Shown piece after piece: positions 10,101-23,500 of a DNA stretch of 64,000 nucleotides. The stretch covers positions 16,824,501 to 16,888,500 of the forward strand of contig CM073886.1 in assembly GCA_037176705.1 (NCBI GenBank), read 5' to 3'. The translations under genes and the position numbers were made by a program. Within the stretch, counting starts at the first letter, position 1. The number at the start of each line of letters is the position of its first letter. Source of the stretch: Molossus alvarezi (taxonomy: Eukaryota; Chordata; Mammalia; Chiroptera; Molossidae). The notes beneath the pieces were generated by a model. That model saw only the letters and a list, made by a program, of their open reading frames with translations. It did not search any database and was not told where the DNA came from.

Positions 10101-13100
10101 AAACTCAAGGTATCTCCGCGGAAGCTAAGGGGTCCAGGGAATGTCCAGGCCACTCACTTCTAGATGAGACTGACTTCATATCACAGGACATGTGACGCCA
10201 CCAGGAAGAGAGACAGGACTGGGCACAGAGGAGGATGATTGGACTGGGGGTAGAAGGGGCAGCCCCCCCCCACTTACCCAGAAGGCTCTGCAGTGACTTC
10301 TGGCTGGGGCTGGTGCCGATGCCACTGGTGCTGGAGAGTGAGGGCCCCAGGCTAGATGGCGTGGAGGGTGAGATCAGAGAGCTAGAAGGGGAAGAGAAGC
10401 CCTCCTGGGGGCAAAGCACCTGGGGTCAGTCACAGGCCCCTTGGCATGTTGGCCAAAGAGAAATGATGCTGGGATCATCACTCTGGGCTCCTCCTCCTGG
10501 ACTGTAGGACACTGAGCTGGGCATGAAGCCCTGATCTAGGACATGGGGAAGGGGCATAATCGCAGATGCTCATGTGGGGGTAACATGGGGGTTAAGTGAA
10601 CTTCAAACCATGGGGACAGCAGGTGGCAGCTGCTGGCTCCCAGCATTTGTGAGAAGGTGGGCCCAGGGTGGTTAAGATCTGCCAATATTTCAAGAGAAGC
10701 CAGAAATCTAGATTTTATGTGACAGTCTCACTTTCTACTAAATGTTCAATTTAGAGAATACAGTGAGTTTCCTTGTCTGTTATGTTTGACAGTTACAAAA
10801 GGTTAAAAAGACCATGGGGGCTCCCACTGTGGTGTTGAGAAGCAGGCAGCCCTGGCACTCACACTGGGATCCTTGTCGCCTGTGGACAGCTCTGCAGGCT
10901 GGACTGCACCAGGGGAGGGCTCTGCAGGGGGCACCAGGTGGGAAGTGAAGCTGCAGTGGGGCTGACAGGCTGGGTTGAGACTGACCCTCTGCACCTATGG
11001 GGAGAGGAAGCAGTTGAGGGGTGGGAAGGGATGGGGAACACAGGGCAGCTGCATTAGTGCATGGCTGGACTGTGGGGCCACGCATGGGGTTGCTGTATGG
11101 AGTGCTTCCAGGGGCTGGTGGAGACCAGGAGTGGCCAGCCAGGCCTTGGCCCTACCTGCTGGTTGCTCCCAGCCCACCAGGCATGGGGTTCAGAGGAGGG
11201 CATACAGCCTGCAGTATCAGGGAACAGGTCCTCATGGAACTCCACAGCCTAGTGGCAACAGATATGTGGCCAGTGAAGCACGAATCCCCCAGACCCTTCC
11301 AGACCCTCACCCAGGCCCCCCTCACCTTGCGGGGCACGTGGTAGCTGATGGGCATGATGGCTGTGTCACTCAGCTGAAGGACTCGGAGCACCTCACAGCC
11401 CATGACAGCCAGCGCCCTCCGGGGCACAAGTGCAGCCCCCCGAAGCACACTCTCTAGGAGGCACTGTGTCACTATTGGGGAAACTATAGGTCAGGGGATG
11501 GGAGGGGAAGGGAGGAAAGAGGAAGGAAAGAGAAAAGAGCAGGAGGAAAAAGAGAAAGGAAGAAGAAAAACAGCCCCCCCTCAAAGTAACAGAAAGGGGA
11601 GGGGAGGGGCAGGTGAAGGGCAGGGCTTACCTGGGCTCAATGCCATCTGCTGGGGGACCACCTCGTAACAGTACAACTGACTCTCACCCTGAAACGAGCC
11701 TAGTCTGAGGACCCTGGTGATCTGAGGCAGCCCCAGGTCCAATACCAGCTCTCCCACACCACTCCAAGAACCTGAACTACAGAAGCATGACAGATATCAA
11801 CTAGGCACCAATCTGCTCTAGACAATGAAGTGAGCCCTTAGTGGACCTTCTCACCTGTTCAACAGCACACACGGAGTAAGCACTGAGAGCATATGTTCAG
11901 TATTTACAAAATGCCTACTGTGTGCTAACACTGCCCCATTTTCAGCCTGTCCTCATGAAGCTGACATTCATGGATGGAGACTTGGAGGCCCAGACACTAA
12001 CAGGAAGCTGCTCAGCCTGGCACTGGTGGAGCTTGGGGGACACTGTTCTAGTTACTCCTTTCTGGGGGTGGTCGTAGCATCCTGTACTCTCCACTCTCCC
12101 AGCTGTCTGCTTAGGTCAAAGGTCAGGGACAGGCCTGGCAAGTGAAGGCACCAGCCAGATATGGGTGAACATGGGTAGGGGTGAGAGTGGGGGTGTGGTT
12201 CCAGCTTCTCCCTCACCTTTCCTGCCAGGACCAGGAGCCCGGAGTCTGGGTCCAGCAGGGGCATCAGAGACCTGGGGGAGAGAGAACTGGTTGGTGGGTG
12301 GAGCTGGCTACTCATGGGCCAGGGGCAGTAAGAGGTCTATGAGCTTTGTGACCCCAGATAAGAGCTCAGGCCAAGCACCACAGGGGCTGCGAGTGATGTG
12401 GCCCCTCCAGCTGTAACCAGCTGGTCTCCCAGGACCCTCTGTCTCATCTCCCTGTGCTACCAACACACCAAGCATGTCCCTACATTCTAGACTTTCTCTT
12501 CCCGAGTCTTCCATATGCCTACCTACTTCATTCAGGACTTGTGCTGGGCCCTGGGCACAGGAGAACCATCCCCTCTTTCTACACCTCAGCCCCAACCTTA
12601 CCCCAGGCAGACCCCACAAATATTTTGCCCCTGATCCCACCTTAGCCAGCCTAGACATTAGGCCAGCATTCCTGGGGCAGGTGAAAAGGTGCTGGAACTG
12701 GGGGATTCCCTCCATCCCCATCCAGTGTAGCCAGGTGGGTACTCCAGGTCTGCACTAAAGTTTGGGGGCCATCTCCTCAGTCATCCCAGGTTCCTGGGGT
12801 CTTGATGACGTCTTAGAGACTCAGACCCACCTCAGCACTGACCTTGAACCCCTATGCCCAAGCCTGAGCCATAGGCCAGAGCAGGGCCTCCTCTGCTGTC
12901 ACACTTCCTTGCCTCCCCATTCTTCATCTCCCCTGTTCCCAAGGCAGGCCTGGGAGGGGCGGTGGCTGGGAACATGGAGGGCAGGCTGGAGGCCCCCAGC
13001 ACCCCTGCTGCTCTGTGCTCATCTGGTCTTGGTCAAGGGCCTATTGCTGCCCAGGGATTTACGATGCCCCTCTACAGGCCCTGCAGAGGCCCCTTTGCAA

Positions 13101-16100
13101 CTCCCAACCCTGTGGATGCTTTCTAGTCCAGGGTCTCAGAGGGAGGGGGGGCCCAGAAGAACTCTGGCAGGTGTCTTCATCCATTTAGTCTTGGTCTTAT
13201 GTCCCTGGGGACCTGGGGGCTTGGGTCCCCACCTCACTTATTCTCACACAGAACCCTGTCTTCACTGTGGTCCTAGTGGTCAGAGGTCACCCAGCTGTGA
13301 CAGCTGCCTTCATCCCTCACCCGGGCAACAAAGGGCCCAGCCCTCTCCTCCCCTGCCTGTCTACCCTCCCAGCCAGCTTCCCAAAGCTTGCCTGCTGCCC
13401 ACCTCCCACCCCCCCCACCCCCACCCCCCACACCCTGCTGGGCGCTACAGAGTGAGCTAAGAAGATGGGTGGGGCCCTGGGTGTCTCCACAGCTTCCTGG
13501 AGGACACTGGGCTGGTCACCTGTGAGTAACACAACCTTTAATTACCTCGGGTCCAGCAGGGTTGGACTCAGAACTGCCCTTCTTGACCTGATCTGACTAC
13601 TGCCTGCCTTAGGGGAGGGGGCAGGCAGGAGGGACAAAGTAGATGTGTGGTCTGGGGTGCCCCATCACTGATGCTGGCTCCAGGGGTGTTAGATGCAGGT
13701 CCCTTTAACAGCTCTAACAAGGCTTTCACTAAATTCATTCTCAATCATTCATTCCTTAGGCAAGCTGGTCTGTGCTTAGCCCTTGACAATACCTATAGAT
13801 ATGACTGGAGGTATACAAAAGACCTCACCTCTGACCTCAAGGAGCTCCCAACCTAGAGAGGCAGACACAGTCCACAGATAAACACGTGAAGGAAAAGTCC
13901 TTGAGGACACATGGCAGAAAACAGAGGAGATATTCCCACATCCAGGGGAGAGAGTTCAGGGAGAAAGAACAGCATGAGAAAAGGGCCTATGGCAGGTGGG
14001 TGCACGGCCTGTTTGAGGAATAAGGAGGACAATGTGGCTGGTGGCATAAGCAATGAGGGTGAAAGTATGAGGCCTGGAATGGGGAGGTTAGAGGCAAGAC
14101 AGGTTAGGGTCTGGTGCACCAGGAGGAATGTTCTGCCCCCATCAGACAAACAACGAAAAGTTGACGGCACATCTTAAGTAGGAGCAGATGTGCACTGAGC
14201 AGAGAGTACCATGTGGACATGAGTAGGAGGAGTAGAAACAAGAGGTGGTGGGTTCAGGGCAGAGTCTGAGGGCAAGAGGGCTGGGACACTCCTGCTGCTT
14301 TGGAGAAAACTGGTGGGACTATGGGTTCCACTACAGCTTTGATGGCTCACCAGTGCTCTAAACCAACCTCCCTAAGAGGTTTGACCTGGCCTCCCTGCAC
14401 CCCCACCCAATCAGTCCCAGCTGGCCAGCCTACTGACTCAGGTGCTGGGGGTGTGGGGGCAGGAAGTCACAGAGGGCAGGGCTGGCTCCTCCAACAGGTC
14501 AAGCCAGTCTTCCTCGCCTCAAGCAGAGCTATCTGGGCAGCTCAGTCAGGCAGGAGCACCTGCCTGCCAAAGCACTGGCTAGGAAATGGGGTCATGGCAC
14601 CAGCCCCAAGGGCTGGCCAACAGCTAGCTGGGGCCTGATCCCAGGCCTTATAAAGAGAGCCAAGCCAGTTCTGGGTCCAGAATGCAGAACAGAGCCCCTG
14701 CCTGGTAGAAGGCCAGAGGTACTGGCACAATTACCTCTCCCACTGCCATGGCACAGGGGGAGGACTGACATCTGGGCCTGCCACTGGAAAGGACTCTGAC
14801 CGAGGTCCAGTTTAGAGCTCAGATCTGCCCCCTAGCCCTAGCCCAGGTCCCAGAAGATGCACAATGATGGTGGTACAGAGTGGGTCACGTGGGGGAAGGG
14901 TCAGTCCCTGATAATTCCATCAGCTCTCCCAATATTCCTACAATTAGCATAGGAATTACTGGGGAGTGTGTCTGGTAGGAAAAGCAGCTTCATTAGGTGT
15001 TCTCTGGTTCTCCCCACCAGCTCACCAATCTAGATATCCTGGCCGCTAATCCAAAGCAGTCCAGGTTCCTTGGATCTGTCTCTGTCACCCAGGCTGGACA
15101 GTGGGGACCCCCATGGACCAAGCTCTGCCTCATACTCCTTAGCTCCCTCCCTTAAAGAAGCTTCAGGTAACCAGCTTCTAAAGGGAGGTGATGGCCCTGG
15201 CTGTTTTGGTCCAGTAATTAGAGTATCAGCCCATGAACCAAAGGGTTGCGGGTATGATTGCTGGTCAAGGACACATACCTGGGTTGCAGGTTTGATCCCC
15301 TGCCCTGGTCAGGGTCATGTGGGAAGCAACCACTATTGTTAATTTTTTTTCCCTCTTAATTGACATTAGAGAGAAAGAGGAAGGGAGCAGGAGAGAGAGA
15401 AACATCAATGAGAGAGAACATTGATTGGCTGCTTCCTGCATGTCCCCCCACTGGGGATCAGGCCCACAACCTGGGCATGTGCCCTGACCAGGAATCGAAC
15501 TGGTGACCTCCTGGTGCATGGGTCAATGTTCAACCACTGCGCTACACTGGCCAGGCAGGAGGCAACCAATTGATGTCTCTCTCTCTCCCCCTGCCCCCTC
15601 CCTTCTACTCTATCTAAAAACCAATGGATGCATGAACAATGGACATGGACAACAAAGCTGGGGACAGGGCAGGGAGGGAAGGGGAGGAGGCTATCAGTGG
15701 GGGGAAAGGAGAAACATCTGTAACAAAAATAAATAAATTAATTAATTAAAAAATAATAAAATAAAAACCAATGGAGCCCTGGCCAGTTTGGCTCAGCGGT
15801 TGGAGCATCGGCCCGTGGACCAGAGTCCCGGGTTTGGTTCCCACCTGAGGCATGTGCCTCGGTTGCAGTTGGTTTCTGGCCTCGGTAGGGGTCGTGTGGG
15901 TGGTGACCACTTGATATGTCTCTCTCACATTGATGTTTCTCTCTCTTCTTCACTCTCTCCCACTCTATCTGGAGATAAATGTAAAAATGTCCTCAGGTGA
16001 AGATAAAAAAAATAATAAAATAAATAAAAACCAATGGAAAAGTATCCTCAGGTGAGGATTAAAAATATAAATGCAAATAAAAATTAAAGGGAGGTGGTGT

Positions 16101-19100
16101 CTTGAAGCCATATAAGGAAAGGATGGACAAACTGGGGAGTGGTCTCTTGGAAGCTGCCCTTGAACCTCTGGGTGGATAAGAGCATGGCCTGTCTGAGTCC
16201 AGGGTGCAAGATCAGGGCAGGAGATGGACCATTTAGGCAGGTGGGGTCTCTCCATCATCAAGAACTGGCTATTGCCCGGCCAGTGTGGTTCAGTGGATTA
16301 AGCATCATCCCATGGACTGAGAAGTCCCCGTTCAATTCCCAGTCAGGGCACATGCCCGGGTTGTGGGCTCGATCCCCAGTAGGAGGTGTGCAGGAGGCAG
16401 CCAATCGATGTTTTTCTCTCTCTCTAAAAAAAATCAATAAAAACATATTTTTTAAAAAAGAGAACTGGCTGTAGAGGTAAGAGGCTTCGGGGCCTGTCTG
16501 GAAGACCTGTTCTTTGGGGGAAAGTCAGGCTAAAGGTCCTCAGAGCAACCCTCCTTCCTACAGTATCTGTGGATACGCCTGAGGGTGTTAAGGGACACAG
16601 GACCTAAAGGCAGAGGCATAGAGACAGTCTAAACAGACCCAATGGTACTGACTGCAAACTCAAATGCTTGAGGAAACTGAATGAGTGAAGCAGCCTCATG
16701 TGAGACAACTGGGAGTGGTGGGGACTGGGGTGAACTGAGCCTGAGGCTTGGTCAGAGGGGGCAGCTGCCACTTGGCCTCAGCTGAGAGTTCCTGTTCAAG
16801 GCAAGCTGGGAAGTCCCGTTTTAATGTGAAACCACCGGATTTTTAATGTTTGCAATTGCATCAAAGTTTTAAAAAGTCCCATACAAGCCAAATGAAACAC
16901 ACCCAAGGGCCAACTGTGGTCCAGGAACAGAGGTCCACAAGTTATGCTACACATCCACAAGTATCAAGATAAGCAAAGGATGCAGGTGTGGTGTCCAGAC
17001 CCCTGCCTGTCCTGGAAAGGGGCCCTGTGGGGAAGAGGCCCTGAGGAGGCTAGGAGTTGAGAGGAGAAGTCTGGGAAGTGAGTGTAGCAGCTGAACCCTG
17101 CTTAGCTCATTAGCAAATGGACATGGAGACTATCCTGCCTTGGGGGTGATCAAGTCCTGCAAAGACCACCTGCACCCCCTCCCAGCTCCCCTTGGTGTGG
17201 CCCAGCCTCATGGGACAAGCCCTCCAGTGGGCCCTGAAATTCCATCTGGCGCAGGCAAAGGCTCTGGCTGCAGGCTGGGCCAGAAGAGGAGGCGGGTGTC
17301 CCAGGGCCCTCTGGAGCTCAGGAGCTGAGCTGGGTCCCAAAGCTCTGAGGCATGCCTCTGACCACAAACATGTATGGGGAGGAGGGAAGAACCTTTTCCT
17401 GGAATACTCCAAGGAAGGGGATTTTTCTAAACTAGTCCAGCCCCTGGCACCGGTCCTTCCTGCCCTATCAAGGGCCACTGTCAGATTCACCCAGGCCCCA
17501 CCCACTGACGGTGAGGCCCAACCTCCCACTCCATCCCAGTCCCCCACCCCCACATACACACTCTGGCTTTGGAGCTGCCTGTAACTGTGAGGCCTTGGGC
17601 AGATGGTCATTTCCCCTTCCTGTGTCTCAGTCCCTTCATCTAAAATGTGTGAAAGGTGGTCCAGGGATGCTCACAGCCCTGAAAGCTCTCATGGCTGAAG
17701 GACCACAGAACTCAGATTTGGTGTTAGATTTTGTACCTAGGAGGCCCTCAAAAAGGCTCTATAGGGCCTGCCCAGGAGTTTTTGAAATTGGGATTAGCTA
17801 CCAACAATAGCACATTGAGAGATTTCACCTCAAAAAAATAAAATCCAGATTTCCAGTTTCTCTTGAAAAATCCAAAGCTCTGGCAGGCTAAGGCAGGTTG
17901 TGGAGGCTGAGTTCTTACAACTTCTCTTCCTCCCCTGCCTTTCCAGGTCTGCACAGGCTCTGGGGTCTGCTACTCAATTTTATGCCACCTGTCTGATGTG
18001 TCACAGCATCCGGGTTTGAGACTCTGTCTCACTGAAATCCGCTTGTTTGTACACGAAAAACAGGGACCTGCCCAGGGTCGTAAGGCAAACAAGCGGTAGA
18101 ACCGCCTGGAGGGTTGCAGTCCTGATTCCAGACGGGGTGAGACAAGATCTTTCTGGCCCCCTAGGTCAGGGGGTGGCAGGGTGAAGGCCAAGACGCCCAG
18201 CCAAAAGACCCTAGTTGAGGGGGCGGTGGGTCTCCCTTGGCCCCGGTGCGGCCCGGCCAATGGGGAGCGACCCCGCCCCCAGCCAGCGACAGCCCCTCCC
18301 CCCAGCCTTAAAGGCGTGATCCGCCTCCCGCGAGCTGACTCCGCAGCCTGAGCCCGCGGCGGGGGTACGCGGACGCTGCCTCGGGACCCAGGAACCCTCC
18401 GCTCTGGCCGGCGGGGAAGGACTGAGGCCGCGGCCCGCCCCGCCCGGCTCCCGCTGCTTCTGTCTGGTGAGTGTCTGCCGCGCAGGGGGGGCGGCGGCCG
18501 GGGGGGCGCCACCGTGGTGGGTTATGCACATGCGCTGATCCACCGCGCGCACCCGCACTCAGGGCGGGCCTGCGCCTTCAGCCCCACACCATCACCTGGG
18601 CCGACCCGGGCGCGGACAGTCCCGTGTCTGGGTGCGCGCGCGCGGATGTGTGTACACGGCTCACCGGCCGTCCGTCCGGCGGGTCTGTGAGCAGACAAAA
18701 TAAACACCCCCCCTCCCTCGCTTCCTCCTCCCACGACTGGGCTCTCCAGGATGACCAGTTTTATGAATCAAGTCCCTCTGAGGGGCTGGCCACGCCATAG
18801 TCTTGGGTGTTACTTTTACCTCTTAAAGTGGGACAGTCTGGTTCTGGGCCCCTGGTGCCCCTGTGCAGATCGGCCCACTGAGTCCTAAGGGCCCTTGTCA
18901 CTCAGGACAGAGGTGGGGTGGAGTGAGGCACAGGTATGCAGCCCTAGGGAGGTGTAAGCGGGTGGCTGGCAGGTATTAATGCACCATTCCATCCCCCCAC
19001 TCCCAACCCCCACCCCTGGTCTCCACTCCACCCCACTGCAGACCTTGAGTGCCTGGGGTACAGGTATTATCATCTCTGCCTCTTCCAGAGAAGGGGCTTT

Positions 19101-20491
19101 GCTTGGGCTTTGAACCCAATGGCCTGGAGCCAGCCTAGTCCTTTGTGCCCCAGGGCTGGCAGCGCTAGGGCCTGAAGGCTGCTGGGTTCCCCCTGTGGTC
19201 ACTGGCAGATCAGCTGATTGGTGCCAGCCATTCTGTAACCAGGGTTCCTGACCACTTCTCCCCCTGGGACCTAGGGATGGAGTCCGAAAGGTGGGAAGGA
19301 GGAAAAGAAACCCTGACAGTCCCAGTGTCCCCCTGCTTGCCTTTTGCACTAAGGGCAGGTGAGGCTCTGGAGCAAGGTATCAGGGCCCACTGCCCCCTCT
19401 CCAGGCCAAGAGCTTCTGGGGGACTGGACTGTATCTCAAAGGACCCTTCCCAGTAGGCTGGACTTTTGGGTGTTGAAGGCATAAAGGGATGGCTAGGCGG
19501 GTAACCTCCTAGTAGGGTCCATTCAAACTGATCCAGCAGGTAGTGAAGTCCACTTAGGGTCCAGCTGTTAGCAAGGCCCAACAGTGCAAGTGGGTGGGGG
19601 GGATGGGAGAGTAGTCCCCTGAGTTTGCTGTCTTCTCCCAGGGGAATCAGGCCCCAGAGCTTCTGTAAACAGAGTGTCAGAGGCAGGAAGAGGGCTCTGG
19701 TAATGAGCAGCCCAGCTGGATCCCCTCCAGACCATTATTTGGCCTCTCCTGGGCCTAGGGAGGGACGAGTATACTCATGCCAGGCTGGGGGCCTGGGCAT
19801 GGCCTGTCCCCACCACCCTGGCTTTGGGCTGCTGTAAACAGAAACAGCCACCCTGGGACCTGTGGGGTCCAGAGTCGCAGATGGGACTAGTGTGGGCTGG
19901 TGTTCCAGGACATTTGCTGGGATGGCCTCTCTCTAAACTGGAAATGAGAGAGTGATTTCAATACAAGAAGACCTTAGACATTGCTCAGACCTCTGCTTTC
20001 CCCAGGAAGGCCCTTCTGGCAGGCAGCGCCAGGGCCAAGGAGATGCCCTGGGCAGGAGATGAGTCCAGTTTCTGGCTCCCATTCCTGACACCCCCCACTA
20101 TAGCCCTGGGGTGGTTGGGACAAGCCCCAGGTAAAGAGAGTTGAGTCTTCATGGGGGCTTATAAATGGATCCTACCCTTGGGCTAGGCAGTTCCTGGGGA
20201 CAGGGAAGTGGGGTTCCAGCTCGGCCCAGGAGGCAGCTTTCACCTCAGCAGGCCAGCCAGACAGTACCCCCTGGTGACCAGAGAAACATCCCTGACCACT
20301 GGCAAACCCTCAGCTCATGGGAAGGGCAGCAATGCCACCTAAATGGGTTAGTGACCCCTTCTGGAGCCCCCCTTAGCTCTCCTTAGTCTCCGCCCTGGGC
20401 TGGGGAGCCCAAGGTTCTGTCTGCACTGCCAAGAAAACCAACTCCCCTCACTGCTGTGGAATTTGTGAGAGTTCTTGGAGAGGGGGCGGGG

Positions 20492-20536
<45 letters not shown>

Positions 20537-23500
20537 CACAGTCCATTGGGTGTGTTTTGGGTGTGGGCGTGTGTCTGTGTGCGCGTGACTGGAGTAGGGC
20601 TATGTTTGGGGGTGGGCAGGGGTGCTGCGGGAGTCTGCATGCACCACGGGCGGGCGCAGGCTCAGCCTTCCTTTTATCGGTTTCCACATTCCAGAGTCAG
20701 CCGGATTGCTTTCTCTTAGCTGGCTGGGCCGCCTGGCCGGCCAGGCCTGCAGGCCTCCCCCGCTTTTCCTCATTCCAGCTTCCTGGGTATGAGGAAAGGC
20801 TGAAGCAGGCTCCCTTAGACCACCTCGGTTTAAGGGGATGGGGACAGGCGAGGAGCCAGTTCTTCTCCACAGTTGGGGAAGGACCCCCCCACACCAGTCT
20901 CCTCCAGGGAAATGCAATAAGGCTCTGACATTCCTCTGAGGCTGCCTGAGAGATTTAATTAAGGAGGGAGAGAGCTGGCTAGCATTGAGAAGGGGCTGGG
21001 GCAGTCACTGGGGCCTGGATATGCAGCACTGAGAAGTAAGGGTGGGGGCAGGGTGGTGGCTCCCCATATCAATCTCACCTGCTTGCACATCAGCTGACAA
21101 GAAGGGCCACTTCTGCCACAGGGTTACCTACATTCCTGGGTATGGTGAGCATAAGGGCAAGACCTCCTTTGGGGCCACTTCCTTCTCAGACCCTGTCTAA
21201 GCCCCAGACAGCCTGGGCCCAGTTGGCTTGGGGCTGGTGGCCTCCTTTGGTGACTAAGGGCTTCCTCTGGCAAAGCCAGGGTTAATTGCAGGGTTAGGAC
21301 CTTACTTGATGGGTGCTTGGCCCTGGGTGGGGACAGGGCAGTGAGGAGGCCCTGTGTCTGAACCCAGCCCTGGTGGCATCACACCCGCACGTGCCAGCTG
21401 TGGTATCTGGACTGGCCCATTTCTAGTTGGGCTGTAGCCACCACATAGCTCCCGGGTCAGCAGGTGTCTTCTCCCAACAGAGTGGCACCTCTCCTGACTA
21501 AGATGGCACACGCCCCACAGCCCCAAGGGCTCACTTGAAATGTGGATTGGCCTTAGTCACTTATCTTCCTGCCCTGGGCTGACAGGTCTGGTGGCTACCA
21601 AGTCACCCACAGTGCCACAGAAGGTCCCCACCTGGGGCTTGGCAGCCTTCTGCTCTTCTCCCACACCTGCTCAGGGATCTTGCCCTGACTGGGAGAAACA
21701 AACTGATGTCCAGACTGTCCCCCCTCTTTGCAGCCTCCTGTCCCAGGGTCTGAGCCCTGGCTGGAGGGGAGACTCACCCGAGGAGACTTTCCAAAACACA
21801 GCTCTGCCAGGCCTCACCCCAGACATTCTTATTTAGTTAGCCCGGGGGTGGGGCCCAGGCATCAGGAACTTTCCAAAGCTGCCAGGGTGATTATGATGTG
21901 TAGTTGGGGTTGAGAAGCCCTGTGGGTTCAAGGTGGGAGATGGAAGCCCAGAAAAGAAGGGAACTGGATGAGGTCACAAATTGAGTGTCAGGGTCCCCAA
22001 CCTCTTTGCCCTGCTGGGCCAGGGACTGCTTTGTCCCAGTGATGGGGAGATGGGTGGGCCTGACTTGGGCCCTGAACCTCTTCAGACACGTCAGCGAAAC
22101 TGGAGCCAGCTGTCCTGGCCGCCGGCACAGTCCCGCCTGCCTGGGGGGTTGGCAGACTCCTGGGCTGGGCTGCTGCCAGGCCTGGCCGGCAGTGCTTACT
22201 TAGCCCAGGCAGGCCAACACTGGGAGCCAGAGGCCCAGAGGCCCAGGGTCAGGCCTAAAGTACCCGACCCCTACATTCACTCTGTAGCATCGGGCACAAG
22301 AGGGGTTGTGCTGGCCTGTCCTTCCCCAGGATCAGTAAGATACTTCAACCTCAGATCTGACCCACTTGCCAGTTGCTGCCTGACTCAGGGCCTTTGTGTG
22401 AGCGGGTACCTCTATGTGTGTCCCACACTTGGGTGTGGGTGTGGGCACTCTGGATCCCCCTGAGAGCTTTGATGATAGATGTCCTTACTCATAGAGCCCT
22501 CACTCTGCTCCCCCCCGCCACTGAGGTCATATGCTGAAGGAGGCTGGCCAGAGGATTGCTCACCCCTCTACCCCCTCCAAAACTAAAGGCCAGCCCCCCA
22601 TCAGGCTGCTCTCCCACACCTATGGGTGGAGGTTGGGGGGCAGCCTCTACATGGAGGTCTCACCCTCAGTCCAGGGGGCCTCCTAGCTGTGCTGAAAGGG
22701 ACCCAAAGCCCCTCTAACACTATGGCATCTGCCCCTGAGCAGACTCGGGTATTATGGATAACACCCTCAGTAGCTAATGTTGACTGACCACTCAGATGTG
22801 CTCCAAGTACAAACTAAACGGCCCTGAAAACTAGGCACTATTTCCAGCCCCCTAACTTCACAGATGAGAACAGAGATGAAGGCCCATGGCCAGGCTAGCA
22901 CAGAGCCAGGCTGCAAACACAGGCTGCAAACACAGGACCCTAAAGCACCATCCCAAAAACTTCCTTGGAGTTTGGCAAGGCCAGCAGCAGAGCCCAGGCC
23001 TCTTTGTCTGCTGCCTCTTTCCACCCAGCCATGGCAGAGCCAGGCCAAGGCAAAGTTGTATTGAATCCAGGTGGAGAGATGTCTTGGACCTTGTTACCTT
23101 CTTCCCTCCATCCCCCCACACCCCCAAATGCCAGGGCTGCCTCCAGAACTCTCCCCACACCCTTTGCAGAGAGAAAGGTCCCACCTCCCTGCCTCAGGTC
23201 AGTGGATCAGATATCAAAGCCCAGGGCCCTGGTTCTTCAGACTTGCTGAAATTGTAACTGGCTAGGCAAGGGCAGCCATGACCCAACCCCTGCCACAAGG
23301 CACCCCCACCCCCAATGCACACACACACCAGCATGAGCCCAAACAAGCAGAATCGCTTCCAGAACTTGTTAGAAGAACTTTCCCATTTGAAAACAAACAG
23401 AACACTGGGTGCTCAGAACAACTCTGGAAGGGTGAGGCAAGACTGCTGAGAAACTGAGGCCCACAGGTGGGAAGGGACTTGGGAAGCTATTTAGGGGCAG

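Larger units (their letters stand above)
15191..16085 (+). repeat. Ves-type SINE split by three later insertions
   Basis: The outer SINE head starts at about 15193 (GGCCCTGGCTGTTTTGGTCC); its tail ATCCTCAGGTGAGGATTAAAA is near 16050. AAAGGGAGGTG flanks it at 15180-15190 and 16086-16096. Between lie an antisense SINE, an L1 tail and a sense SINE. Confidence 0.8.
12272..18230. other. CORO7 intron 9, distal part left of VASN
   Basis: Mainly unique GC-rich sequence with L2 and MIR remnants and a cluster of SINEs at 15.19-16.46 kb. A 232-codon plus-strand ORF at 12762-13460 is Pro-rich without domain features, and I do not call it a gene. About 17585-17690 and 18040-18130 resemble MIR fragments. 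Confidence 0.6.

Noticed and set aside
12762..13460. 232-codon plus ORF in CORO7 intron 9
   Set aside because: Pro/Leu/Ser-rich translation of GC-rich DNA, no domain, signal peptide or splice context. Conservation of frame in other bats would be needed.
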